Assembly: GCA_037481695.1 (NCBI GenBank)
Contig: JBBFLE010000009.1
Coordinates: 1 to 64,000, forward strand
Origin: a bacterium
GTDB lineage: Bacteria; Desulfobacterota; Desulfocorpusculales; Desulfocorpusculum
DNA: 64,000 bases
Direction: 5' to 3'
Shown here: positions 56,460 through 63,786 of the stretch, in pieces
Layout of the letters: each line of letters starts with the position of its first letter
How positions within the stretch are numbered: position 1 is the first letter of the stretch
The notes under the pieces: generated by a model
Told to the model about the DNA's origin: nothing
Seen by the model: the letters and a program-made list of their open reading frames with translations, nothing else
Databases searched by the model: none
Translations under genes and position numbers: made by a program

Positions 56460-57236
56460 CTACTCACCCTTAAAGTTTGGTTTGCGCTTTTGGAAAAAGG
56501 CTTCCCTTGCCTCAAGAAAGTCCCTTGTCAAGAATGCAACGGCTTGCAGGTTGGCTTCCCATCTGAGAGCTTCCTCCAACCCCCAGGGAAACCTCTCCAT
56601 GCACTCCTTCACCATGGAAAGCGCCACTGAGGGGCCTCGGGCCAGTTTCCAGGCCCAGGACATGGTTTCCTCCATCAGCTTGTCATGGGGGACCACCCTG
56701 TTGACCAACCCCCACTCAAGAGCCTGGGAAGCCTCTATGAGCTCTCCGTTGAGCATCATCTCCATGGCTCTGCTCCAGCCTATTCTCAAAGGCAGGTGAC
56801 GTGTCAGACCAAGGTCAGGCGCAAGGCCCACCCTCACCTGGCCCACGCCCAAGCGAGCCCTGTTGGAGGCAACTATCAAGTCGCAGGCCAGGGCCAAACC
56901 AAGACCTGCACCCGTGGCCACCCCGTCCACAGCGGCCAAGATGGGCTGAGGCATCTGCCTCATGATCCTTACCAGCCGCCCAACCCTCTGTACGCGCCTT
57001 CTTCCTCCTGCTGGAGTAAGCCCTTCCATGGTCCTGAGATCCCCGCCCACACAAAAATCAGGCCCATCTCCGGTCAAGACCAGCACCTTCACCGCTTCGG
57101 CCTCGGAACTGGCCTCCAGTACATCCCGCAGTTCTTCACGCATAACAAGATCCAAGGCGTTTCTTCTCTGGGGAAGGGCCAGGCGAATCACCCTGACCCC
57201 ATCTTCGTCCTGCAGCCGGACGGTGGTGTAAGCCAT
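56460..57236 (-). CDS. Enoyl-CoA hydratase/isomerase (PaaG-like)
   Basis: 258 aa crotonase-fold enzyme. The CoA/oxyanion segment is GVATGAGLGLALACDLIV. The two hydratase Glu residues are replaced: the first by Gly (GAGLG) and the second by Gln (GVGQVRVG). The Asp in GLAPDLGLTRHL matches PaaG-type enoyl-CoA isomerases. So double-bond shift is likelier than hydration, but this rests on alignment by eye. I start at the ATG at 57236 with GAGG 7 nt upstream. First gene after the strong promoter at 57279-57307, hence first gene of the catabolic cluster. Confidence 0.88.
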   Translation of the reverse strand: MAYTTVRLQDEDGVRVIRLALPQRRNALDLVMREELRDVLEASSEAEAVKVLVLTGDGPDFCVGGDLRTMEGLTPAGGRRRVQRVGRLVRIMRQMPQPILAAVDGVATGAGLGLALACDLIVASNRARLGVGQVRVGLAPDLGLTRHLPLRIGWSRAMEMMLNGELIEASQALEWGLVNRVVPHDKLMEETMSWAWKLARGPSVALSMVKECMERFPWGLEEALRWEANLQAVAFLTRDFLEAREAFFQKRKPNFKGE

Positions 57237-57278
57237 TGGGGAGCCTCGCATGCCAGTGGGTGTTTATAGCCGAGCGGA

Positions 57279-57307
57279 AATATATATAGCCTATAAGAAA
57301 TTGTCAA
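57279..57307 (-). promoter_or_regulatory. Strong sigma70-type promoter heading the catabolic cluster
   Basis: On the minus strand TTGACA (57302-57307) and TATATT (57279-57284) are 17 nt apart, a near-perfect match. The first start codon lies about 42 nt downstream. All genes down to 40345 share this strand. Confidence 0.75.
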
Positions 57308-57462
57308 GAGAATTTTTTATACCCATAAGTCTTTAATATTCTAAGCTTTTTTGTGGCAGGCTCAATCAGGGAGCACTTTCTTGCAAATATTTTTTTCTGG
57401 TAGTAACACCCCTGCCTTCTATAAGAAACGAAGAAAAAGAGGGCTCAGGCCTCTTTTTTTTT
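57301..57462 (+). ncRNA. Candidate small RNA unit (promoter to terminator)
   Basis: Plus-strand boxes TTGTCA (57301-57306) and CATAAG (57324-57329), spaced by 17 nt, are followed about 100 nt later by a strong intrinsic terminator (57434-57462). No coding frame of note lies between. The -35 box overlaps the -35 of the divergent cluster promoter. A transcript of roughly 125 nt from near 57336 is inferred. Function unknown. Confidence 0.35.
57434..57462 (+). terminator. Intrinsic terminator
   Basis: Nine-base arms AAAAAGAGG (57434-57442) and CCTCTTTTT (57450-57458) flank a 7-nt loop, with a run of nine T ending at 57462 on the plus strand. The reverse strand has only a five-T run. It stands between two divergent genes, so it should end a plus-strand transcript that starts in this gap. 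Confidence 0.75.
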
Positions 57463-57546
57463 GACTATGGGGATTCACTGGCGCTACTTTGCCGCAGAGG
57501 ATTGGCCCCATTAAAAATAGGGCAGTTGGATGTTGGGCCAAATGTC

Positions 57547-57575
57547 TTGACGCAACCAAGGCTTCAGAGTATACA
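57547..57575 (+). promoter_or_regulatory. Promoter of the PilZ operon
   Basis: TTGACG (57547-57552), 17 nt, TATACA (57570-57575): five of six matches in each box. The PilZ gene starts about 80 nt downstream. Confidence 0.7.
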
Positions 57576-57654
57576 GGGTGAAGTTTGAGAATTAACTGGG
57601 ATTCACACGGAAGAGATTTTTCTTTTCAACTCTCCTCGAGAAGCGGAGGAGAAG

Positions 57655-58311
57655 ATGAGTTCCCAGCAAGGGCCTTGTTTTCAGGTGGAAGAGGAAGTCT
57701 ATGTGGAGCCCACAGCAGCTTCGCCCGGGTTTCACAGCCATGTGGTGGGCTTCAAGGTGCCCCACTGTCTCATACTGGAACACCCCTTCACTGATTCCGC
57801 TGCACATCAGATCCGCATAGGCGATATCTTGTGGATACGCTGTTTTCGTAACAAGGTGCTTCGCTTCGGTGTCAAGGTGCTTCATATCCTTAAGAGTCCC
57901 ATCCCATTGCTTTTTCTGGAATATCCCAGGACAGTGGAAGAGATAAATCTCAGGAAGAGTGACAGAAAAAAGGTATTTCTACGTGGCACTTTCCTGGACC
58001 TGAGAGAAAGAAAACCAGACCGTGCCTGGGAGGGCTATATCCTGGATATCAGCGACTCGGGTTGCCTCATGTGGGGAGACTTCGTGCATCTGGTGGACCG
58101 GGAGGTACTTCTTAGTTTCCGTGTGCCCTGGACCGGTCAGGATGTCAGTGCAAAAGCAAGAGTTGTGAGATGCGAAGTTACTGAAAAAGGAATTCGTTCG
58201 GGCCTGAAATTCATAGATCTGGATGATGAAACACGCTCTAGGCTCAAGGAACTTCTCAAGTCCCTGGAAGGCAAGGGACTCAAAGCCATGATCAGCAAGC
58301 CGCAGGCATGA
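57655..58311 (+). CDS. PilZ-domain protein (YcgR-like)
   Basis: 218 aa. N-terminal YcgR-like beta domain (1-95) then a PilZ domain whose c-di-GMP-binding elements are LRKSDRKK (Arg100 and Arg104 of the RxxxR motif) and DISDSG (131-136, D/NxSxxG). It should sense cyclic di-GMP and act on flagella, pili or exopolysaccharide, but no motility gene is nearby. GGAGGAG lies just before the ATG. It overlaps the next gene by ATGA, so the two are co-translated. Confidence 0.9.
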   Translation: MSSQQGPCFQVEEEVYVEPTAASPGFHSHVVGFKVPHCLILEHPFTDSAAHQIRIGDILWIRCFRNKVLRFGVKVLHILKSPIPLLFLEYPRTVEEINLRKSDRKKVFLRGTFLDLRERKPDRAWEGYILDISDSGCLMWGDFVHLVDREVLLSFRVPWTGQDVSAKARVVRCEVTEKGIRSGLKFIDLDDETRSRLKELLKSLEGKGLKAMISKPQA

Positions 58312-58895
58312 AAGAAACAAGAAACGGGGCATCAGGTTTGGTTGAGCGAAGAACCCGGACAAGGCGTGGCGCGGATCAGCTTCTTCTGGAGACGATCAGG
58401 GTTCACAGGACCCTCTTGGAACTGCTTCATGGAAAGAGCGCCAATCTTTCGGCGGCTTTGCGGCGTCTGGAAGAAATGGGTTTGGATCTGGGCAGAAGAG
58501 AACAGGACCGTCAGGTGGGAGAGGCCCTCACAGGAGGTCTGGATGCCATTGCCAAGAGGCTTCTGGAGCTGGGGATCATAGAGCAGCTGCCCAGGAAGGT
58601 GAAGGTGGTCAAGGTGCTGGGAAAGGATGGCTCTTCTTTTTCCGTGGGCACCGAAAGAGTGGGATGGGAAATGGATCTGCCCAGAGTCGGCCAGCGCTAT
58701 TGTGTTTACCTTGACGACGGAAGGGTGTTCAGAACAGGCGAGGTGACAGAGGTGGGACAGGGGCATTTCCGAACAGGTAACTCGGTTTATGAAATCCATG
58801 TTTTGGAAGAAGATGCTGCAGGTCTTGCCTCTACCAAAGAAACCAGCTCCAGACCTTCTCCCAGAATCTCCCCTCGAGAGCCCTCCACGAAATAA
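58308..58895 (+). CDS. Hypothetical protein downstream of PilZ
   Basis: 195 aa, not recognised. N-terminal 90 residues are helical and basic (VERRTRTRRGADQLLLETI, LSAALRRLEEMGLDLGRRE), followed by a beta-rich segment (97-165) with VGWEMDLPRVGQRYCVYLDDGRVF, resembling a small SH3-like barrel, and a Ser/Pro/Lys-rich tail. ATGA overlap with the PilZ gene implies a linked function, perhaps as effector or partner of the c-di-GMP sensor. Confidence 0.7.
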   Translation: MKETRNGASGLVERRTRTRRGADQLLLETIRVHRTLLELLHGKSANLSAALRRLEEMGLDLGRREQDRQVGEALTGGLDAIAKRLLELGIIEQLPRKVKVVKVLGKDGSSFSVGTERVGWEMDLPRVGQRYCVYLDDGRVFRTGEVTEVGQGHFRTGNSVYEIHVLEEDAAGLASTKETSSRPSPRISPREPSTK

Positions 58896-59359
58896 TTCTG
58901 AAAGACCCCACAAACAACATCTGTGGCTTGGTTAGCTCATGGGGCATCAAATATCGGGGTGGAGAAGCTTTTGGTTGCAACACCGGCAGTAGCAGCAAAG
59001 CCAACAAATATTGGACCTGGCCCAACAGGTATCAAGCATGGGGGGATGCTTTTCCATCTGGATTCACCGCATTTTTCCCCTCAAGAAAGATCTGGTCCTT
59101 GAGATCGGATATCTCCAGAGGCGATATGGCCTCCAAGCCCAACCCTCTAGTGTACGAGAGCACCCAGGGGTTCAAACTTTTTCAGCAGAGAGAAACTCTT
59201 TCTAGGAGACCATGATTAATGCATTGATTATTAAAGCCCTTTCTATGATAGAGCCCATAAGATATTTTGTTTTCTAAAAATTCATTGTTCTTTTGAGATA
59301 TGGCTTGACCATTTTTGCCAGGAGGTTATTGTTTTAAGATAAGGGGAAGGAAAAGTGTT
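58896..59359. other. Intergenic region, no gene recognised
   Basis: 464 bp. A plus-strand frame at 58928-59215 has a TTG start and a composition unlike neighbouring proteins; rejected. The last 150 bp are AT-rich. A weak pair TTGACC (59305-59310) and TATTGT (59327-59332), 16 nt apart, may drive the Nudix gene. Confidence 0.4.
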
Positions 59360-60169
59360 ATGGAACCATTTGGTTCACCTGAAGAGTTCAGAAAGAAGAT
59401 TGGAACAGCCTTGGGATCCTCCCTAGAGGAACTGGAGCCCATTTCCCACTTAGACACAGCATCGGTGCTTCTTCCCATTCAGTGGGAAGCCCACTCCCTT
59501 TCAGGGCCTGTGATACTTCTCAACAAGCGTTCCCGATCCGTGAGGCAGCCTGGGGATCTTTGCTGCCCAGGGGGTAGAGTGGACAACTTCTTGGATGTGC
59601 TTCTTGGAAGGCTGCTCAGATTGCCTTTCTCACCCCTTCCCAGAAGCGCTGCATGGCGCAAATACACTGAGAGGACATCAGGTAAGGCCAGAAACCTCTT
59701 GAGTGTTTTTTGGGCGGCCTGTCTTAGAGAAAGCTGGGAGGAAATGGGGCTTTTCCCCTGGAAGGTTGAATTCCTGGGTGTTCTTCCCTTGTATCGCCTT
59801 CGCCTTTTTCAAAGGCGGATACTGCCCATGGCAGGCTGGATCCAAGGGCAGACCAAGTTCAGGTGCAACTGGGAGGTGGAAAGAATCCTTAGGGTTCCTT
59901 TGCAAGAGCTCATTAATCCCTTAAACTATGTAGCATACAAGATCATAAACCACCCCATAGATGGAGAAAACATCTTCCCCGCCTATTTACACGAGGAGGG
60001 GAAGGAAAGGGAGATTCTCTGGGGTGCGACCTATTGGATTGTGGAGTCTTTCCTGAAATCTACTCTGGGCTTCCAAAGCCCCGAAATGGAATCTAGGCCC
60101 CTGGTGGAGGGGGCACTGGCCCAGAATTATCTAAATGCAGGAAGAAGAAACAGAGGGGATAAAACTTAG
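59360..60169 (+). CDS. Nudix hydrolase, CoA-pyrophosphatase-like, with split Nudix box
   Basis: 269 aa. The segment LLNKRSRSVRQPGDLCCPGG (53-72) resembles the NudL/CoA-diphosphatase signature that ends in the first GG of the Nudix box. The second half, LRESWEEMG (122-130), lies about 50 residues later instead of under 20, because of an insertion rich in Leu and Arg (73-121). The metal Glu residues remain. Likely cleaves CoA or another nucleoside diphosphate derivative. ATG at 59360 with AAGGAA 8-9 nt upstream. It is longer than typical NudL (about 200 aa). Confidence 0.85.
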   Translation: MEPFGSPEEFRKKIGTALGSSLEELEPISHLDTASVLLPIQWEAHSLSGPVILLNKRSRSVRQPGDLCCPGGRVDNFLDVLLGRLLRLPFSPLPRSAAWRKYTERTSGKARNLLSVFWAACLRESWEEMGLFPWKVEFLGVLPLYRLRLFQRRILPMAGWIQGQTKFRCNWEVERILRVPLQELINPLNYVAYKIINHPIDGENIFPAYLHEEGKEREILWGATYWIVESFLKSTLGFQSPEMESRPLVEGALAQNYLNAGRRNRGDKT

Positions 60170-60223
60170 CGTGAGATCTAATTGCGTCTTGACATGAGTG
60201 CCTGAGGAGCTGAGAGTATTTCT

Positions 60224-60943
60224 ATGGGATCAGTCAAACAGAGTTATACCAGGAGGGGTTTTCTGGCAGCGGCCTCCTGGATCTTGTTGCTGGGGACAGG
60301 GCAGGCCAGAAAAGCCCATTCCCCAAGCTCACCCCAGCCACCCACAAAAATTCTCAAGGAGGGAAAGCAAATGTACCAGGCCAAAGATTACAGCAACATC
60401 ATCGGAATGCAGGGATTTAGCGAAGCTCTTCTAAAAAATCACTTCACCCTGTACCAGGGCTATGTTACCAACACCAACAAGCTCTCGGAGCTTCTTGCAG
60501 AGCTGGGCAAGGCAGGCAAGAGTTCAGTACCGGAGTTCGCTGAGCTAAAGAGGCGCCTGGGTTGGGAGTTCAATGGAATGAGGCTTCATGAATACTACTT
60601 CGAGAATCTGGGAGGGAGCGGGCAACTGAATCCCTCTGGTCCCTTGGCTCAGAAATTGAACAAGGAGTTCGGCTCATTCCAAAACTGGGAGACGGAGTTC
60701 AGGGCCATGGGCACCATGAGAGGCATTGGCTGGGTGGTTCTCTATCAGGACGATTTCTCGGGAAAGCTCTTCAATGTTTGGGTAAACGAGCACGATGTTG
60801 GCCATCTGGCTGGATGTCGGCCCTTGTTGATCATGGACGTATTCGAGCACGCGTACATGACTGATTACGGTCTAAAAAGGGCGGACTACATCCAGGCTTT
60901 CTTTCAGAACATCAAGTGGGAGGCTGTGGAGAGACGTTTGTAG
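60224..60943 (+). CDS. Tat-exported Fe/Mn superoxide dismutase
   Basis: 239 aa. The N-terminus has a twin-arginine signal, SYTRRGFLAAASWILLL, so it folds in the cytoplasm and is exported to the periplasm. The metal ligands are recognisable: KNHFTLYQGYV (first His), MRLHEYYFENLG (second His) and DVFEHAYMTDYG (Asp and last His). The usual HHxxHH region is one residue shorter with Tyr, and DVWEHAY is DVFEHAY, so it belongs to a divergent subgroup; activity is likely but unproven. It protects an oxygen-sensitive cell from superoxide. Confidence 0.88.
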   Translation: MGSVKQSYTRRGFLAAASWILLLGTGQARKAHSPSSPQPPTKILKEGKQMYQAKDYSNIIGMQGFSEALLKNHFTLYQGYVTNTNKLSELLAELGKAGKSSVPEFAELKRRLGWEFNGMRLHEYYFENLGGSGQLNPSGPLAQKLNKEFGSFQNWETEFRAMGTMRGIGWVVLYQDDFSGKLFNVWVNEHDVGHLAGCRPLLIMDVFEHAYMTDYGLKRADYIQAFFQNIKWEAVERRL

Positions 60944-60975
60944 AGCCCTATTTGGGTCCTAAGGGGAGGTTCACA

Positions 60976-61713
60976 ATGAAAAGATCAGTCCTTCTAAGCC
61001 TCTTGGGCCTCTTTGGGGCAGTGGCTCCAAGCTACGGGCAAAGCGGCTATCCTCCAGATCTTTTTCCCACTTCCCAGGGGGAGCTGCGAATAGATTTCGT
61101 AGGACACGGCTCCTTGTACTTGAGCTTTGCAGGGAAGGTCATACATGTGGATCCAGTGAGCCAGTACGGGGATTACACCAAGCTGCCCAAGGCCGATCTC
61201 ATTCTTGTCACCCATGAGCACAGAGACCACCTGGATCTTGAGGCCATAAAAATCCTATGCAAGCAAGACACCAAGATCCTGGCCAACAAGGCTGTAGCTG
61301 CCCAAATATCGGGGGCCATAGCCATGGAAAATAACGATGTGAAAGATTTCTTTGGGCTTAAGATCGAGGCTATTGCTGCCTATAACCTAGTCCACATGAG
61401 AAGCCCCGGTGTCCCTTATCATCCCAAGGGACAGGGAAACGGCTATGTCATAACCTTGGGAGACAAGAAGCTCTATGTGGCAGGGGATACGGAAAACACT
61501 CCCGAGATGAAGGCTCTTAAGGACATCGACATTGCCTTTCTTCCCATGAACCTTCCATACACCATGACCCCTGAGATGGTGGCCGATGCAGCCAAGAGCT
61601 TCAAGCCCCGTATCCTTTATCCGTATCACTATGGGGAGACAGATCCCCAATCACTGCTGGAACTCCTCAAGGATACGCCGCAAGTAGAGGTGCGCATCAG
61701 GCCCATGCGTTAA
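60976..61713 (+). CDS. Exported metallo-beta-lactamase-fold hydrolase
   Basis: 245 aa. Signal peptide (about 1-21), then a UPF0173-like MBL domain: IDFVGHGSLYLSF, the zinc motif THEHRDHLD (HxHxDH), and VAGDTENTPEM with the bridging Asp, HYGETD with a late His. ATG at 60976 with GGGGAGG 6-7 nt upstream. It starts 32 nt after the superoxide dismutase stop, so the two may share a transcript and both act outside the cytoplasm. Substrate unknown. Confidence 0.88.
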   Translation: MKRSVLLSLLGLFGAVAPSYGQSGYPPDLFPTSQGELRIDFVGHGSLYLSFAGKVIHVDPVSQYGDYTKLPKADLILVTHEHRDHLDLEAIKILCKQDTKILANKAVAAQISGAIAMENNDVKDFFGLKIEAIAAYNLVHMRSPGVPYHPKGQGNGYVITLGDKKLYVAGDTENTPEMKALKDIDIAFLPMNLPYTMTPEMVADAAKSFKPRILYPYHYGETDPQSLLELLKDTPQVEVRIRPMR

Positions 61714-61751
61714 CACAAAAGCAGGTTTTCTCAAAGGGCCCAGGAGAGGGA

Positions 61752-62198
61752 TCATCTCCTCTGGGCCGACATCATCTCTTCCAATATGCAAGCGGCGTCT
61801 TCCACATAACCAGGGCACACCTGAGAAAAGAGCTTTTTTCTTTCGGCCTCGGCCCGGCCCTCTGGGGTGCCCAGATCTACTCCGCCCAGCAGTTCTCTAC
61901 ACTGGAGGGTTCCCCTTTTCTGTTCAAATCTTCTGATAAAATCCCTTACCAAGTCGTAGGTGCGATATCTGGCTGCTTTCTCCTCCTGAGCATCCCCCAG
62001 CCAAAGCCCCAGGACCAGAAAGGATCCAGTGACCGCCCCACATATTCCCCCAAACCCCATTCCAGCCGAAAGCCCGCGGCTGAGTCTGAAGGCCGTCTGC
62101 TGATCCAGTCCCAAGTTCCGGCCGAAACTGGCCAGAATCGACTGTGTTCAGGCATATCCCTTCCCAAAAAGATCCAAAGCCTCTTGCCTAGCATTCAT
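61752..62198 (-). CDS. C-GCAxxG-C-C family redox selenoprotein (UGA = selenocysteine at codon 17)
   Basis: 148 aa when the UGA at 62150-62148 is read as selenocysteine. The start ATG at 62198 has AAGGAG 9 nt upstream; the short frame after the UGA has no ribosome site. Residues 7-22 read ALDLFGKGYAUTQSIL, with Sec exactly where homologues have the first Cys (KGYNCAQAV). The rest is intact: GGICGAVTG (Cys53), LQCRELLG (Cys100), QVCPGY (Cys128) and AACILEE (Cys137). A SECIS-like hairpin follows the UGA. The family includes known selenoproteins; redox function is inferred. Selenocysteine machinery is not in this window. Confidence 0.88.
62116..62150 (-). promoter_or_regulatory. Bacterial SECIS-like element after UGA
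   Basis: Minus strand: UGA (62150-62148), 10 nt, then arms TTCTGGCC (62137-62130) and GGCCGGAA (62123-62116), 8 bp with one G-U pair and a 6-nt loop AGUUUC (62129-62124). The loop starts 19 nt after the UGA and has G in its second position, as bacterial SECIS elements require. Confidence 0.8.
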
Positions 62199-62254
62199 GG
62201 AACCTTTCTCCTTTTTCTCAAAAGACCACCAAATCCCTTGAACCCCGGCCTTTT

Positions 62255-63037
62255 CTAACCAAGCCTGTACCCCTTGGGTATCGGAATGCCATCATAATGA
62301 AACAGCCCGTCTTCATCCACGGCGAACCTTCCCAAAGCCAAGTCTTCCAGGGTCTTGGGAAAAACCACCCAGTCCCCTTTCTCCTTAAGCCTTTGCTGAT
62401 TGAAACTCTCTGCCATTTCGAGATCTTCTTTCCGACTCAGATCCCATTTCTCCTCCAGCACCACCTCCAATGGCTCGGATATCATAAGAATCCTGCCTCC
62501 ATCCACCACCGGCTCCACCAGGTGAGTGGAAGAGCGGATCCACTTCTCTCCAGCCAGGAGGGCTTCCCTGACTGCATGTTCTCCTGTAAAACGGCGCTGG
62601 CCTGTGGAGTTCTCTATGGAGAGGTCCGCAGGATGCACATTGACCCCCAGGAAAGCCTGTATGAGGGGCCTGGTGGCTATACTCATGTAACCGGCAAAAG
62701 CCGCTACATGTGCCCCAAAAGGAGACAGTGCCCGCACGGTCTCAGCGTCGAACTCCTCCCTGGCCTTCAGGTCTTTTCGGGACACACCCCTTTTGGCACA
62801 GAAACCTTCAAGATCCCTCGTGATCACAGGAAGGTCATGTTCCTTGCCTATTCGAACCGCCTGGCTTGTGGCCCTGTCGCTGAAGAGGGCCACCACCATG
62901 AAGGGGCTTCGGCCCAGCTCTGACTCCAGCCGAAGCTGGTGTTCTATTATCTTTCTGATGTTGGAGCCCGAGCCTGAAAGGAGCCCTACCACCCGCATGG
63001 GACCCTGGTTGGGATCAAAGAGAGGTTTTAAAGCCAT
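62255..63037 (-). CDS. Formyltransferase-family protein (PurN-like)
   Basis: 260 aa. Glycinamide-ribonucleotide-transformylase fold: VVGLLSGSGSNIRKII at the N-terminus, VNVHPADLS with the catalytic Asn and His, and STHLVEPVVDGGRIL where the usual catalytic Asp segment reads Glu. The middle is longer than PurN (about 200-215 aa) and the last 60 residues are unusual, so the true substrate is uncertain. GGAGGAG precedes the ATG. Lies 56 bp before the selenoprotein gene on the same strand. Confidence 0.82.
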   Translation of the reverse strand: MALKPLFDPNQGPMRVVGLLSGSGSNIRKIIEHQLRLESELGRSPFMVVALFSDRATSQAVRIGKEHDLPVITRDLEGFCAKRGVSRKDLKAREEFDAETVRALSPFGAHVAAFAGYMSIATRPLIQAFLGVNVHPADLSIENSTGQRRFTGEHAVREALLAGEKWIRSSTHLVEPVVDGGRILMISEPLEVVLEEKWDLSRKEDLEMAESFNQQRLKEKGDWVVFPKTLEDLALGRFAVDEDGLFHYDGIPIPKGYRLG

Positions 63038-63136
63038 GAGGTTCTCCTCCAGCCCGCCCCCTCATTCTTTGTCAATCCATGATTGGGGTCTAGCCCTGAT
63101 CATCTTCCAACACGCCTCACATGGGGGGCTTGGAAT

Positions 63137-63355
63137 TCACTGATTTCCGAAAGGCCTTTGCCTTCCACAATCAGGGCAGGTCCAGATTACCTGGTTGCAG
63201 GTCATGCCCCAAAGATTCTCCTCCATGCAGGAGCTGCATATCCTGAACCCGCAGGGACATCTCCAGCAAAAGGCACTCTTTTGCCCGCAGTAAGGACAGA
63301 TACAGCCCCTTGGGTTGCTGTGCTTTGTGCCTCTGGCATCCCCATGGCTTTTCAC
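63137..63355 (-). CDS. Small zinc-ribbon protein
   Basis: 72 aa from a GTG at 63355 that shares a base with the TAG of the gene before it; GAGGAG lies 8 nt upstream. A longer frame to 63436 would overlap that gene by 82 nt. It has Cys pairs CICPYC, FCWRCPC, ICSSC and WTCPDC, so two zinc sites are likely. Function unknown; it is probably co-translated with the upstream twin-motif protein. Confidence 0.75.
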   Translation of the reverse strand: MKSHGDARGTKHSNPRGCICPYCGQKSAFCWRCPCGFRICSSCMEENLWGMTCNQVIWTCPDCGRQRPFGNQ

Positions 63356-63765
63356 TAAGCGGACTCCTCTTTGTATATCAGAGTCTCTCCGTCGCAATAT
63401 CCGCCTTCTTTCCACTTGAGACCGCATATACGGCAATATCCCTTTTCATCCACTGTCCCTACGCAGGATTCATCAGAACAACACACCCGTTCTCCTTCTT
63501 CCAAGTCCTCATCCTCTTGGGGTTCGGGCATGGGAAGTTGTTGCTCTTGTTGTTGGGCCGAATCCGAAAGACTGACCACTGGGACCTTTGCTGAACTGGC
63601 CCCGCAAAGCCTGCAAAAGCCGTCCTCCCCAAGGGTCCCCACACAGGATTCATCGGGACATGGAATCCTCTCCGCCGGCTCTGCAGCCTCTGAGTTCTCC
63701 GCCGTCTCCAAGAGCCTTAGTTCCTCCTTTATGGAGGCCCATGGATCACGCTGCTTTTTGGCCAT
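63355..63765 (-). CDS. Zinc-ribbon protein with duplicated DESCVGT motif
   Basis: 136 aa. Two copies of the same Cys-rich unit, C-P/S-DESCVGT...G-F/Y-CR-L/I-CG (about residues 36-55 and 92-111), are joined by an acidic Gln/Glu/Asp-rich linker, with a short helical N-terminus. Each unit has four Cys suited to one zinc. The motif is seen in unrelated small Desulfobacterota proteins; no function is assigned. The ATG at 63765 follows the gltX stop by 21 nt, so it may be transcribed with gltX. Confidence 0.8.
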   Translation of the reverse strand: MAKKQRDPWASIKEELRLLETAENSEAAEPAERIPCPDESCVGTLGEDGFCRLCGASSAKVPVVSLSDSAQQQEQQLPMPEPQEDEDLEEGERVCCSDESCVGTVDEKGYCRICGLKWKEGGYCDGETLIYKEESA

Positions 63766-63786
63766 CAAGAGATCTCTACCCCCTTT

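Noticed and set aside
58928-59215. Plus-strand frame of 95 residues
   Set aside because: TTG start, no ribosome site and no recognisable motif; likely spurious.
61752-62114. A shorter reading of the selenoprotein starting after the UGA
   Set aside because: No ribosome site, and the missing 28 residues match the family N-terminus with Sec in the place of Cys.
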